Source: Arenicellales bacterium
Lineage (GTDB): Bacteria; Pseudomonadota; Gammaproteobacteria; Arenicellales; JAJDZL01
Length of the DNA: 64,000 bases
Direction: 5' to 3'
Assembly (NCBI GenBank): GCA_958295885.1
Contig: OY282380.1
Location: 4,201,109-4,265,108 of the forward strand
Shown: positions 34,048 through 44,149 of the stretch, piece after piece
Layout of the letters: each line of letters starts with the position of its first letter
Numbering within the stretch: position 1 is the stretch's first letter
Program-made: the position numbers and the translations under genes
Notes under the pieces: generated by a model
The model's input: only the letters and a program-made list of their open reading frames with translations
What the model was told of the DNA's origin: nothing
Database searches by the model: none

Positions 34048-36779
34048 CAGTTAGCAACTCTGCCGTGGCACACTTTATATTTGCGGCCAGATCCGCAGGG
34101 ACAACGTTCATTTCGTCCTATTTTTCGACCTTTGCGGACAAACGGTTTTGGAGGTGGAGGCTTTGCGCTCTGATTCGAAGCTGGCTGAGCATTTGGCTTT
34201 TGTGCCGCAGCCGGCGCGTCGGCATGAGTATAGCTCATGCGCCTGGCCGAGGTGCTGCGTCGAGATTCCCGAATGTCTTCTGCGCTCTGGTTCTGGGTCA
34301 GCTGGACGCGAGACAGCAGAGAAACGCTTTCATTGCGCACGGTCTGCAGCATGTCATAAAACATTTCGAAGGCTTCCCGTTTGTATTCCTGCTTTGGATT
34401 TTTCTGCGCATACCCTCGCAAATGAATCCCCTGCCGCAGAAAATCCATATTGGCAAGATGTTCCTTCCAATTTGAGTCGAGCACCATCAGCATAATTGAT
34501 TTTTCTACCATTCTCATGGTGGCATCGCCGTGTGTGTCCACTTTCTCCTGGTATTGGGCATTTATGATTTCATCAACTCTGTGAGCCAAGCTTTCCTGAG
34601 TAAGCTTCGGATCAATCTCGATCCATTCCGCAATGTTTAACGAAGCGCCAAATCTGCCCTCAATTTCACGCGTCAGACCATCGACATTCCACGCTTCATC
34701 ACTTGAATTTGGAGGTAAGAAACCGTCGACAATATTCTCAACCAATTCCGTCCGCATGTTTTGAATCAGGTCCTGCACTTCTGTCGTGTCCATGAGTGCA
34801 TTGCGCTGTTCATAAACAACCTTGCGCTGCTCGTTCGCAACATCGTCAAATTCGAGAAGCTGTTTTCGAATGTCGAAATTTCGCCCTTCGACTTTCTTCT
34901 GGGCGTTTTCTATGGCTTTTGTCACCCAGTTATGCTCTATCGCCTCATCTTCTTCCAAGCCAAGTTTTCCCATGAGACTGGAAACTTTCTCGGACGCGAA
35001 AATTCGCAGCAGACTATCTTCGAGCGACAGATAAAACTGGCTTGATCCAGGATCGCCCTGACGGCCAGAACGCCCTCTCAACTGATTGTCGACGCGCCGC
35101 GATTCGTGTCGTTCAGTGCTAAGAACATGCAGACCACCGGCGGCAACCACCATATTGTGCCTGTCCTGCCAGTCTTTCGTAATGGATTGAACTGCGTCGG
35201 ATGACGACATTCTGGATTCTTCCAGTTCCATCTCAAGATTTCCACCCAGCACGATGTCAGTGCCTCGACCAGCCATATTCGTTGCGATCGTCACGGCGCC
35301 GGGCCGGCCGGCCTGTGCTATGATTTTTGCCTCTCTCTCGTGCTGTTTGGCATTCAACACTTCATGCGGTATTCGCCTTCGACGCAGCAGGTTGGACAAT
35401 CTCTCAGAGGTTTCGATCGATGCCGTTCCCACCAAAACAGGCTGCTGGCGCTTTCGGCAATCCTCAATTCCGTTGACAATCGCCTTAAATTTCTCCCGGG
35501 AAGTTCGATACACCAAATCTGACATGTCATTGCGAATCATCGTCATGTGAGTCGGGATGACCACAACTTCCAATCCGTAGATCTGCTGAAACTCTTCCGC
35601 TTCGGTGTCCGCTGTTCCAGTCATTCCAGCCAGTCTTTCGAACAGCCGAAAATAATTCTGGAAAGTGATCGAAGCAAGCGTCTGGTTTTCGCGTTGAACC
35701 TGCAGGCCTTCTTTCGCTTCTACTGCCTGATGCAGGCCATCGGACCAGCGACGGCCCGGCTGCATTCGACCTGTAAATTCATCAATGATTACAACTTTGT
35801 TTTCATGGACAATGTAATCCACATCGCGCTGAAAAAGCGTATTGGCGCGCAAAGCGGCATGCAGATGATGGACCATGCCAACATTCGAAAATTCATACAA
35901 GGATCTGTCGGCATCTAACAATCCAGCGGATTTCAGTAATTTTTCGGCGTTGTCGTGACCTTCGTCCGTAAGGTAAATCTGCCGTGACTTCTCATCAACA
36001 GTGTAGTCGCCAGGGCCATCCTCTTCCTGCTGCCGCGTCAGTCTAGGTACCAATGCGTTCATTCGCGCATAGAGGGCTCCACTGTCTTCCGCCGCCCCTG
36101 AAATGATCAGGGGAGTTCTGGCTTCGTCGATCAATATGGAATCAACTTCGTCCACAATCGCGTACAGAAGATTCCCCTGAACACGCAGGTCACCCGTAAA
36201 CGCCATGTTGTCTCGAAGGTAATCAAAACCGAATTCGTTGTTGGTTCCGTACACGACGTCACAGGAATAGGCGGCTCTTTTTTCTTCAGGTGGCATATTG
36301 GGCACGACAACACCTACAGAAATTCCGATGAATTCGTAGATCGCGCCCATCCAGCGCGCATCGCGTCGGGCCAAGTAATCGTTCACAGTAACAATATGCA
36401 CTGTAAGTCCAGCGAGTGCGTTCAGATACACCGGCAGTGTCGCGACGAGAGTTTTCCCTTCTCCAGTACGCATTTCAGCAATTTTCCCTTCATGCAAAAC
36501 CATGCCGCCAATCATCTGCACGTCAAAATGCCGCAAGCCCAGTGTGCGACAGGATGCTTCTCGAACAACGGCAAACGCTTCTGGAAGAATGTCTTCAAGC
36601 TTAGCGCCATCGGCCAATCGATTCTTGAATTCGAGGGTCTTTGCTGCGAGTTCAGAATCAGAAAGCGCCTGCAGCTGAGGTTCGAACCCATTGATGACCT
36701 TTACCGTTTTGCTGTATCTTCTGATCAGCCGGTCATTGCGGCTGCCGAAGACTTTGGATAAGGTGTTGGCAAACATCAA
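34047..36779 (-). CDS. secA: preprotein translocase ATPase SecA
   Basis: A 910-residue SecA of normal length. Walker A MRTGEGKT is near residue 103 and the DEAD-like box VDEVDSILID near 209; GTAGTDTEAEEF and the second-motor signature VTIATNMAGRGTDIVLGG are both present. The C-terminus carries the zinc-binding CPCGSGRKYKVCH used to bind SecB. It drives export of unfolded proteins through SecYEG. It heads a minus-strand run with argJ, mutT and soxBDAG. Confidence 0.97.
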   Translation of the reverse strand: MMFANTLSKVFGSRNDRLIRRYSKTVKVINGFEPQLQALSDSELAAKTLEFKNRLADGAKLEDILPEAFAVVREASCRTLGLRHFDVQMIGGMVLHEGKIAEMRTGEGKTLVATLPVYLNALAGLTVHIVTVNDYLARRDARWMGAIYEFIGISVGVVVPNMPPEEKRAAYSCDVVYGTNNEFGFDYLRDNMAFTGDLRVQGNLLYAIVDEVDSILIDEARTPLIISGAAEDSGALYARMNALVPRLTRQQEEDGPGDYTVDEKSRQIYLTDEGHDNAEKLLKSAGLLDADRSLYEFSNVGMVHHLHAALRANTLFQRDVDYIVHENKVVIIDEFTGRMQPGRRWSDGLHQAVEAKEGLQVQRENQTLASITFQNYFRLFERLAGMTGTADTEAEEFQQIYGLEVVVIPTHMTMIRNDMSDLVYRTSREKFKAIVNGIEDCRKRQQPVLVGTASIETSERLSNLLRRRRIPHEVLNAKQHEREAKIIAQAGRPGAVTIATNMAGRGTDIVLGGNLEMELEESRMSSSDAVQSITKDWQDRHNMVVAAGGLHVLSTERHESRRVDNQLRGRSGRQGDPGSSQFYLSLEDSLLRIFASEKVSSLMGKLGLEEDEAIEHNWVTKAIENAQKKVEGRNFDIRKQLLEFDDVANEQRKVVYEQRNALMDTTEVQDLIQNMRTELVENIVDGFLPPNSSDEAWNVDGLTREIEGRFGASLNIAEWIEIDPKLTQESLAHRVDEIINAQYQEKVDTHGDATMRMVEKSIMLMVLDSNWKEHLANMDFLRQGIHLRGYAQKNPKQEYKREAFEMFYDMLQTVRNESVSLLSRVQLTQNQSAEDIRESRRSTSARRMSYTHADAPAAAQKPNAQPASNQSAKPPPPKPFVRKGRKIGRNERCPCGSGRKYKVCHGRVAN

Positions 36780-36968
36780 ATTTTGAACTCAGGTGATTTC
36801 AGGTTAAACGTTATTGAATTACGGAAAGAAGACCTGCGACTGATTGTGATTCCGGGTTCAGTCAAAAACGGAGAAAATTATCCATTGCGTCAAATCAAGA
36901 CAATTATAATGGCTAAATTGCCAGAGTCGCCCTTGTCAAATTGGGGCATGCGTTGAATCCCATCCTAG

Positions 36969-37460
36969 TCAATATCGGGCCTGAACTCCATAATTTCAAC
37001 CTTTTGCGGTACCAATATACAAAAGATCGCTGACATTCTAAAGACAACGGATGTTGTAAAGCCCGCGCCCAATTTCGTCCAATCCGCGCTTTTTCAAGCC
37101 TGGACGAGAAGCGCAGGCGAGAAAACCGCCAAACACACGCTGGATTTAAAAATTGAAGGAGTCAGCCTGGTTATTTTTGTTGACTCAAGCATCTGGGCGC
37201 ATGCCGTGAATCATCGTCGAGAGACGATTCTTCAGCGCATGCGCATGGAAGGCCATGACGAACTGAGTGTGATGGCCATTCGAATCAAGCTCAAAAACTC
37301 AAACAAAGCCACGGCGTACATACAGCCTCCAGAACATCCTCAGCCAAAACTCATCTCTCCAGAATTGAGAAAAACTTTTGAACGCCTCGCGCGGAAATCG
37401 AAAAGTCCGAATATTCGTGAATCTTTCTTACGTATGAGCAGGATTCGCTCGGAGGAATAA
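36969..37460 (+). CDS. DUF721 (DciA-like) protein with no standard start codon
   Basis: An open frame of 163 codons encodes a DUF721 domain: ALFQAWTRSAGEKTAKHTL, then IEGVSLVIFVDSSIWAHAV and a basic tail. DUF721 proteins lie between lpxC and secA, on the opposite strand, in many relatives, exactly as here; the DciA group loads the replicative helicase. No ATG, GTG or TTG occurs before 37206, which lies inside the conserved domain. Candidate starts are CTG 36981, ATA 37017 or ATT 36993. Either a rare start is used or the 5' end is damaged. Confidence 0.6.
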   Translation, partial: SISGLNSIISTFCGTNIQKIADILKTTDVVKPAPNFVQSALFQAWTRSAGEKTAKHTLDLKIEGVSLVIFVDSSIWAHAVNHRRETILQRMRMEGHDELSVMAIRIKLKNSNKATAYIQPPEHPQPKLISPELRKTFERLARKSKSPNIRESFLRMSRIRSEE

Positions 37461-37570
37461 GCTGAGGAATCAGTCACTCTCAATTTTCATGCAGAGAACC
37501 TGATTCAATTGCTGCTCCCGCGTATGAAAATTTGAACGAAACTGCAGGCCGCTTCACCTTCAGGTGAAAG

Positions 37571-38491
37571 TTATCCGTAATTTTCTGCTACGAGTGGACG
37601 TATGATCGTAGTTGGCACTCTTTCAAAATCGTCAGATTCAATCAGTTCCCACGCAGACTGGTCCTGTTTCAATGTAGCCAGCAATCGATTGTTCAGGAAG
37701 TGTCCCGATTTATAAGCGGAAAATGAACCGATGAGAGGATATCCCAACAGATAGATATCACCGATTGCGTCCAATATTTTGTGTCGCACAAACTCATCCT
37801 GAAATCGCAGCTGATCATCATTCAAGATATGAAACTGATTCATTACGATGGCATTTTTATCACTCGCACCCTGCGCAAGTCCAGCTTCCTGAAGCCTTTC
37901 CAAGTCGGACATGAAACCGAAAGTACGAGCTCGGCTGATATTGTTCTTGTACGACTCGTTCGCAAAGTCAATTGATACATTTTGATTGGAATTTTTGAGC
38001 ACCGGGTGATCGAAGTCGATCTTGAATGAAACTCGGAATCCGTTATAGGGCTCGAATTTCGCCCACTTGTCACTTTCTCTCACCACGATTTTTTTCTTGA
38101 CCCGCATGAATTTCTTCGGTGCGTTCTGCAGCGTAATTCCAGCGGATTCCATCAAAAATAAAAATGGATGGGCACTCCCATCCATAATAGGAACCTCGCC
38201 CGCGGTGACATCTACGTAAGCGTTGTCAATTCCTAGCCCCGCAAACGCTGACATTAAGTGTTCAACGGTTGAAACTTGGACGTTGTTACACTCCAGTGTT
38301 GTTGACAGTCGAGTGCTCGACACGTTCTCGACCGTCGCTGGGATTTCTACAACAGGCTCAATATCCACTCGTCGGAAAATGATTCCGGTATTCGCCCGAG
38401 CTGGATGTAAAGTAAGACAGATTTTAACGCCGGTGTGCAATCCTACACCAGTACCAGTTATTACATTGGTAAGCGTTCGTTGTTTAATCAT
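37571..38491 (-). CDS. lpxC: UDP-3-O-acyl-N-acetylglucosamine deacetylase
   Basis: A 306-residue LpxC starting at the conserved MIKQRTL; a longer frame begins 33 codons upstream at 38590 but its extra residues are not conserved. The zinc ligands are H78 in TVEHLMSAFAG and the pair in HKILDAIGD, and the late SGHFLNNRLL carries the catalytic histidine. It performs the committed step of lipid A synthesis in the cytosol. It lies downstream of ftsZ across a 1.2-kb gap and opposite the DUF721 gene. Confidence 0.96.
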   Translation of the reverse strand: MIKQRTLTNVITGTGVGLHTGVKICLTLHPARANTGIIFRRVDIEPVVEIPATVENVSSTRLSTTLECNNVQVSTVEHLMSAFAGLGIDNAYVDVTAGEVPIMDGSAHPFLFLMESAGITLQNAPKKFMRVKKKIVVRESDKWAKFEPYNGFRVSFKIDFDHPVLKNSNQNVSIDFANESYKNNISRARTFGFMSDLERLQEAGLAQGASDKNAIVMNQFHILNDDQLRFQDEFVRHKILDAIGDIYLLGYPLIGSFSAYKSGHFLNNRLLATLKQDQSAWELIESDDFERVPTTIIRPLVAENYG

Positions 38492-39738
38492 AAAAAACCC
38501 ACTACGTTTAGTTATAGCACCAATGGACGAAATTGAATCGACACTGACGTTTGCCCGCAGTTCAGCATCTTGTCCTTTCGAGCTACTCATTTAGTACCTG
38601 TTAATTGGTTGAAGTCCCAAATTTCGCTGTATTTTACAAAAGAAATCCTCTATTAAACACCTTTTGGTGCAAATTTCTTAAGTTGTGAATCAGTGAATAA
38701 AGTAGATTTGAAAATTGCTTTTTTTATTTTTGAAATCTCAAGCAAACCTCTAACTACCATTTGTTTTTGTGAGCAACTAATTCAACACTTTAGGAGACCA
38801 ATTCGAACAGTTGCCACGATTTTAACAAGTTTGAGCATTATTAAAGCAAAAATAATGCTTGGACTACAAATTTTTTTTAATGTTTTAAATCAAAATTTCT
38901 CTCGCTTTCCCAATTTTGACTAATTTCATATAGATTTGCAATCTCATTGATGAATCTGCCTATTGCAGCTGGAGATTTCAAAGCCGTTCGAGACAGCCTC
39001 GCACTGAATCTTCCCCACCGCTTCAGACGCGCCTGGTTTCGAGCTTCACCCAACCGCTTGAATCATGCATAGCAAACCTTCCATTTCAACAGTGACTCCG
39101 GCAGCGGCTCATCAACTGCTGCATCATGCTTGACAGCAAGCCAATTTCCTCATCAGTAAATCGGTCTCGTGAAAGTTCAACAGAATCCGCAAAACACCGA
39201 TACAAGGCGCTTCCCGATCACGGCTGGAGAAAATCATATGGATCATGGCACTAGGAGGCAAATCACTGCGACTGCGTTCGCGTATTCATTTTAATAGTCG
39301 CATCAAAGATGGCCGTTCATTCGTGTCGAGTGCCATTTGCAGAAATTTTGAATCAGGCAGCTGCTGAACATCTTTCCCTTGATGCGAGATCTGGTCGTGT
39401 GCAGTTGTAGCGGTGAATTCTCCAATCCGAGCGAGGCTTGAGAAAGAATCTTCACAGAAATGTGAAATTACACCTGATTCACAGTAATTTTTTTGTCAAA
39501 TCGCAGAGGAAAGATTAATTTTCACCTCTTCATTTCAATGTTTGAATTCAACACCGTTCAAACAGCGCAGTTCTTTCAAGTTCAATTATTTCAATTATCG
39601 CTGCGCAGCCGGCTCCATCCTCCGTCTGCAGCAAGCAGTCATCGCACATTAAAAATAGTCATGCCTGTATTTGAATCTACGCCGCTGCTGCCTTATGCTG
39701 CGGTTTCCGTTGATATGCGACTATTTTTTGAAAAAAAA
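38492..39738. other. 1.2-kb gene-free gap between ftsZ and lpxC
   Basis: In most relatives lpxC follows ftsZ within a few hundred bases; here 1.25 kb separates them. The part at 38600-38930 is strongly A/T-rich and probably holds the lpxC promoter. The part at about 38950-39430 is GC-richer, and its minus strand reads in pieces (for example MALDTNERPSLMRLLK and DRFTDEEIGLLSSMMQQL) split by stops and shifts. It may be an unrecognised dead gene, so I did not name it. Confidence 0.4.
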
Positions 39739-40980
39739 TCAGGCTTTGATTCTCGTTTCCTCTTCTTCGCAAATTCCAGACCGATCACTTTCTGTCGAAG
39801 AAAAATTGTGAAATTTTGGAACTCTTTTTTTTCTAAACACTGCAGGAATCACATCTTCTGATTCCAGCGGTTTTTGATCAGAGTAATCGGAATTGATGTG
39901 GAAGATGTCCTGCATGGGTTCATCTGGCTTTTCTTCCGCGATCAACTCGTCAAATTCATCAATTGCTTCTTCAAAATTGTCTTTAAGACCAGTCGCTACA
40001 ATCGTTACGCGAATTTCGTCGCCAATTTCATCATCAAAGATCTGACCTGCGATGACCGTGGCGTCATTCGAAGCGATTTTGCTGACGATTTCGTGAACCT
40101 GCTGAAACTCCGGCACCGTTATGTCCGAACTTGCAGTAACGTTGACCAGCAGCCCTCGCGCGTTTTCAACATCTACATCCTCTAGCAGCGGATTTTCGAT
40201 TGCGCGCTGAGTCGCAACCTTGGCTCGTTCCTCGCCGGTGGCTGAGCCGGTGCCCATCATTGCACTGCCTGCTTCTTTCATGACGGTCTTGACGTCAGCA
40301 AAGTCAACATTTATGTAACCGGTACGGACGATTAAGTCTGAAATGCCCTGCACTGCATTGAATAACACGTCATTTACTTTTTCATAAGCCATTTTGAGAG
40401 ACATTTCCCGCTCATCGAAAATTTTCTCATTTGGAATCGCAATCAGCGAGTCAACCTCATTTTTCAAATCCCGAACCCCTCTCTCGGCACAGTCCATCCT
40501 TCTTTGACCTTCGAACAGAAATGGTGTCGTTACAACGCCGACCAGAAGAATTTCCGGATTCGTTTCTTTCAAGGCTCTTGAAATTACCGGTGCTGCACCA
40601 GTACCAGTGCCGCCTCCCATTCCAGCGGTGACGAAGACCATGTCCGCCTCAGCCAGTTCCTCGGTAAATTTTTCTTTATCATCCATCGCTGCCTGCCGGC
40701 CCTTCTCTGGATCCGCACCCGCTCCCAAGCCTTTGGTCAGCTGCGTGCCAAACTGAATTTTGCTCTTCACTTCGGCGCGTCCCAAAGCTTGGGCATCGGT
40801 GTTCGCGACATAAAAATTGACTCCCTGTATGCGTTCACCAACCATACGGTCGACCGCGTTGCTGCCACCACCACCTATTCCCAAGACTCTGATTCTCGCC
40901 TGTTGACTCTGCATGTCCTCAGTCGGCAAGAAAAATCTATTCCGAAATAGATTGTTACGTTTTTTTTCGAAATCTGTCAT
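39739..40980 (-). CDS. ftsZ: cell division GTPase FtsZ with an extended tail
   Basis: A 413-residue FtsZ. The tubulin signature GMGGGTGTGAAP lies near residue 115 and NVDFADVKTVM near 225. FtsZ polymerises into the Z ring. The conserved C-terminal peptide EDVIPAVFRKK, which binds FtsA and ZipA, is at about residues 375-385 but is followed by 28 more residues ending EEEETRIKA. In most FtsZ proteins this peptide is at or very near the end. The linker before it is short. It is the last gene of the dcw run. Confidence 0.96.
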   Translation of the reverse strand: MTDFEKKRNNLFRNRFFLPTEDMQSQQARIRVLGIGGGGSNAVDRMVGERIQGVNFYVANTDAQALGRAEVKSKIQFGTQLTKGLGAGADPEKGRQAAMDDKEKFTEELAEADMVFVTAGMGGGTGTGAAPVISRALKETNPEILLVGVVTTPFLFEGQRRMDCAERGVRDLKNEVDSLIAIPNEKIFDEREMSLKMAYEKVNDVLFNAVQGISDLIVRTGYINVDFADVKTVMKEAGSAMMGTGSATGEERAKVATQRAIENPLLEDVDVENARGLLVNVTASSDITVPEFQQVHEIVSKIASNDATVIAGQIFDDEIGDEIRVTIVATGLKDNFEEAIDEFDELIAEEKPDEPMQDIFHINSDYSDQKPLESEDVIPAVFRKKRVPKFHNFSSTESDRSGICEEEETRIKA

Positions 40981-41028
40981 TGTTTGATCTCCTAGTTCAC
41001 AGATTGAAATGATTCTGAAATAATTGAT

Positions 41029-42345
41029 TTAATATTCGCCTTGAAACCTATTTTTCGGACGCCAGGTTTCTCGAGCTGGTATCGGGGCGATCGATCCTTG
41101 TATATAAATTCCTCGAATTCGATTCATTAATCGAATGAAGTAATTCCCACTCCCCAGATCGCCGGCGCCAGTCAGTTCGGGGATTCGTCCTCGATTGTAC
41201 AGACCAAATTCACAAAGCCCGACTCCCGTCGCAAACCTGGGATGTCCTACGATTTCATTGAGGTTTCCGTTGTACCGAGGAGCAGCCAATCGAATTGGAA
41301 CTTGAAAAATTCTCTCAGCGAGCGTTTCAATATGTGCGATTTTTGACGTTCCGCCCGTCAAAACCAGACCTGATCGCATATGCTCCTTGTAATTGGTCTC
41401 GATAAGATTCGTATTGATGAGTTGGAAATTTTCTTCCAGACGCGCTTCGATGACCTTTGCCAGATAATGCTGAGGCAAAGTGCGACTGCCATTTCCGCCG
41501 ATTGAAGGCAGTTCTATCAGATCAGAAAGTCCAACTGTATCTGAAATGGCTGAACCGTAGTGATGCTTGATTTTCTGTGCAGCCATGGTCGGCGTATGCA
41601 TCGTTACAGCAATGTCTTTCGTAATTTGTGACCCGCCCATAGGAAAAACCACGCTGTGATGAACCTCACCTTCAAAATACACTGCAAGATCGGTTGTTCC
41701 GTCTCCGATGTCCAGCAGACCTACTCCCAATTCGCGTTCGTCTTCGGTAAGTACGGAATGACCGGAGGCAACCGGATGCAGAATTAAGTTCTCTACTTCC
41801 AGATCGCAGTTTTGAATGCACTTGAGAACGTTCTGCACGGCGCTTACGTTGCAGATCACGATGTGTACTTTCGCCTCCAGCCGTACGCCGCTCAAGCCAA
41901 GCGGATCTTGAATTCCTTCTTGATCATCAATGATGAAAGCCTGCGGCAGAACATGCAGAATTTTCTCGTCACTGGAAGTTTTGACCGCCTGTGCCGCCTC
42001 AATGACGCGGTTTATGTCATCGACCCTCACTTCGGAACCTCGTATTGCAACGACACCGGTAGAGTTATAACTTCTGATGTGTGAACCGGTAATTCCTGCG
42101 AATACGCCGCTGATCTCACAGCTGGCCATCAATTCAGCTCCGCTGATGGCGTTCTGTATGGCCTCTACGGTTTGATCAATGTTCGCAATCATTCCACGTT
42201 TCATGCCGTTGGCGGGCTCTTCTGCAACACCGATGATGTCCATCGAACCTTCGGGAGACAGTTCACAAACGATGACGGAAATCTTGGACGTGCCTAAATC
42301 CAGACTCACCAACAGTTCATTTTCTGAATTTTTGTTCGTGGACAC
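41029..42345 (-). CDS. ftsA: cell division protein FtsA
   Basis: A 438-residue actin-like FtsA. The phosphate-1 loop VSLDLGTSKI is near residue 13, phosphate-2 GLLDIGDGTTDLAV near 209 and the adenosine motif LTGGTSKI near 334. A C-terminal segment (YFIRLMNRIRGIYI) is the amphipathic helix that ties FtsZ to the membrane; about 25 residues follow it. It starts five bases after ftsQ ends and lies 48 bases before ftsZ. Confidence 0.96.
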   Translation of the reverse strand: MSTNKNSENELLVSLDLGTSKISVIVCELSPEGSMDIIGVAEEPANGMKRGMIANIDQTVEAIQNAISGAELMASCEISGVFAGITGSHIRSYNSTGVVAIRGSEVRVDDINRVIEAAQAVKTSSDEKILHVLPQAFIIDDQEGIQDPLGLSGVRLEAKVHIVICNVSAVQNVLKCIQNCDLEVENLILHPVASGHSVLTEDERELGVGLLDIGDGTTDLAVYFEGEVHHSVVFPMGGSQITKDIAVTMHTPTMAAQKIKHHYGSAISDTVGLSDLIELPSIGGNGSRTLPQHYLAKVIEARLEENFQLINTNLIETNYKEHMRSGLVLTGGTSKIAHIETLAERIFQVPIRLAAPRYNGNLNEIVGHPRFATGVGLCEFGLYNRGRIPELTGAGDLGSGNYFIRLMNRIRGIYIQGSIAPIPARETWRPKNRFQGEY

Positions 42346-42350
42346 TCGTA

Positions 42351-43241
42351 CTACACTCCCTTTTGAACTTTATATTTGCCGTGGCCTTTCACCTTGGATA
42401 TCCCATCCTCCCACTGAACGGAAACACCATCTGGAAAACGCATGTCAACCGCCGCAATCGTCTGATTCACCGGCTGGAATAATTCTTTGTACAGATGCGT
42501 GAATCGCAAAGCCTGATACCGTGGATTATCGCTTCCCAATCTAACCAGAAACTCCGCAGGCTCAGATTCATTCTCCGCTTCCGGACCGGATGCTGTGGCA
42601 ATGTCATCGGTGGCTCGCAGCAGCACACTCCAACTTTCCGTACTGGACTTCATTATCTCGACCAGCTTCAAGTCAACGGCTTCAAAAATCGATCCCCAAT
42701 TTTGCGTGTTGGCGAGCATTTCCTGCTCTGAACCTCTGGAGCCTCGGAGCCGCGGCAGGTCTGAATTCTGATAGTCAAGCAGTCTGATGGGAGTGCCTAC
42801 TTGATCCAGCCATTCGTCATTGTTCCAGCGCGCCCTAATCACTCGTTCATTCACATACACATCAAGCGTGTCAGGCCATCTTCGTTTTACGACAACATCA
42901 TCGACCCAAGGCAGCGCTTCTGCCGCCTGTGCCGCTTTGGCAATATCAATTCGTAAAATATTCGTCGATGCCACTTTCGAAATCGCTCGACTGATCTGGA
43001 CCGGCTCCGTGTAGTGCAGGTCACCCTGAATATTGATCTGCTTCATGGGAAACCGATGAGGCTGCAGGATATAGTCGACACCTAGTCCAATCACGGCGAC
43101 CGCACTGAGTACGACTGCGATCGTTGAAAATCTGAATCCTCCATGTGCAGTCAGTCTGACGTTTTGAAATCCCGCTGAATTTCGCTTCAACGAGTGGGAA
43201 GCATCCTTACGATGCCTGTGTCTGCCAAAATTATTTTTCAA
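42351..43241 (-). CDS. ftsQ: cell division protein FtsQ
   Basis: A 296-residue bitopic protein. A basic cytoplasmic head (about 35 residues) is followed by one membrane helix (STIAVVLSAVAVIGLGV), a POTRA domain (FPMKQINIQGDLHYTEP) and the beta domain with LPWVDDVVVKRRWPDTL. It joins FtsL and FtsB at the septum. A low-complexity acidic insert (ATASGPEAENESEPAE) at about residues 225-240 is not part of the usual core. Confidence 0.93.
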   Translation of the reverse strand: MKNNFGRHRHRKDASHSLKRNSAGFQNVRLTAHGGFRFSTIAVVLSAVAVIGLGVDYILQPHRFPMKQINIQGDLHYTEPVQISRAISKVASTNILRIDIAKAAQAAEALPWVDDVVVKRRWPDTLDVYVNERVIRARWNNDEWLDQVGTPIRLLDYQNSDLPRLRGSRGSEQEMLANTQNWGSIFEAVDLKLVEIMKSSTESWSVLLRATDDIATASGPEAENESEPAEFLVRLGSDNPRYQALRFTHLYKELFQPVNQTIAAVDMRFPDGVSVQWEDGISKVKGHGKYKVQKGV

Positions 43242-43246
43242 TTTAT

Positions 43247-44149
43247 TTACCTCTCTCCTACGATTTTTATTTCCAAAGTGAGCTCAACACCATGGATCTT
43301 CTTGACTGTTTTTTTTATGTATTGAATGACTTCCTCAATTTGCAATGAGGTTGCGTCACCTTGGTTTTCAATAAAATTTGCATGCTTGGGTGAAACCCGA
43401 GCACCTCCAATTGAAAAATTTTTCAGACCTGCCGCATCAATCAGTCGAGCGGCGAAGTCTCCTGCTGGATTCTGGAACACTGATCCTGCATTTGCAGTCT
43501 GCACAGGCTGAGTTTTTGCACGTTTTTTTAAAAATTCCCTAATTTTCGCCTGACCGATTTCAGAACGGCAGGGAGTGAACTGAAACTCGGCACCTGTAAA
43601 CCACTCACCGGGATTCATACGGGTGAATCGATAGCCCCAGGTGATTTGGTCTGCGTTTCTCAGCTGCAGTTCCCCACAGCGGTTGATTACTTCCGCGTAA
43701 CGCACAATCTCATAGGTTTCCGATCCAAAACATCCAGCGTTCATGGCCAGGGCGCCGCCGACAGTGCCGGGGATGCCAATTAAAAATTCACCGCCGCACA
43801 ACGAATTTTTCGCTGAAGATCTCGCGAGTTTCGGATTTGGCACTCCTGCTTCTGCAAAGATTCTGTGTTCCTGCGTTTTCTGCAGTCTTTTCAAACCCTT
43901 GTGCGTGGATATGACGACACCATCAAAACCGCCATCCCGAACTAGCATATTGCTGCCCAGGCCACACCAAATGATGTCAACATCGTTTGGGACCCGCTGC
44001 AGAAACTCACGCAGATCATCCTTGTCGCATGGAGTGTAGTGCCACTTCGCACATCCTCCAGTCCGCCAGCTCGTGTGCCGGCTCATGGGTTCATTTGCAC
44101 GCATCTCCCCACGCAGTCCTTCCGCATCTATTTCGTATGCTCTTTTCAT
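43247..44149 (-). CDS. murB: UDP-N-acetylenolpyruvoylglucosamine reductase MurB
   Basis: A 300-residue MurB. The FAD site shows GLGSNMLVRDGG, GIPGTVGGALAMNAG and the catalytic serine in AGSVFQNP. It reduces enolpyruvyl-UDP-GlcNAc to UDP-MurNAc. Its ATG overlaps the murG stop by four bases. In relatives murC lies between murG and murB, and ddl follows murB; both are absent here, and murB is followed directly by ftsQ. Confidence 0.95.
   Translation of the reverse strand: MKRAYEIDAEGLRGEMRANEPMSRHTSWRTGGCAKWHYTPCDKDDLREFLQRVPNDVDIIWCGLGSNMLVRDGGFDGVVISTHKGLKRLQKTQEHRIFAEAGVPNPKLARSSAKNSLCGGEFLIGIPGTVGGALAMNAGCFGSETYEIVRYAEVINRCGELQLRNADQITWGYRFTRMNPGEWFTGAEFQFTPCRSEIGQAKIREFLKKRAKTQPVQTANAGSVFQNPAGDFAARLIDAAGLKNFSIGGARVSPKHANFIENQGDATSLQIEEVIQYIKKTVKKIHGVELTLEIKIVGER

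Noticed and set aside
38693..38923. 76-codon plus-strand frame between lpxC and ftsZ
   Set aside because: It lies in very A/T-rich DNA, is low in complexity, has no Shine-Dalgarno and resembles no family.
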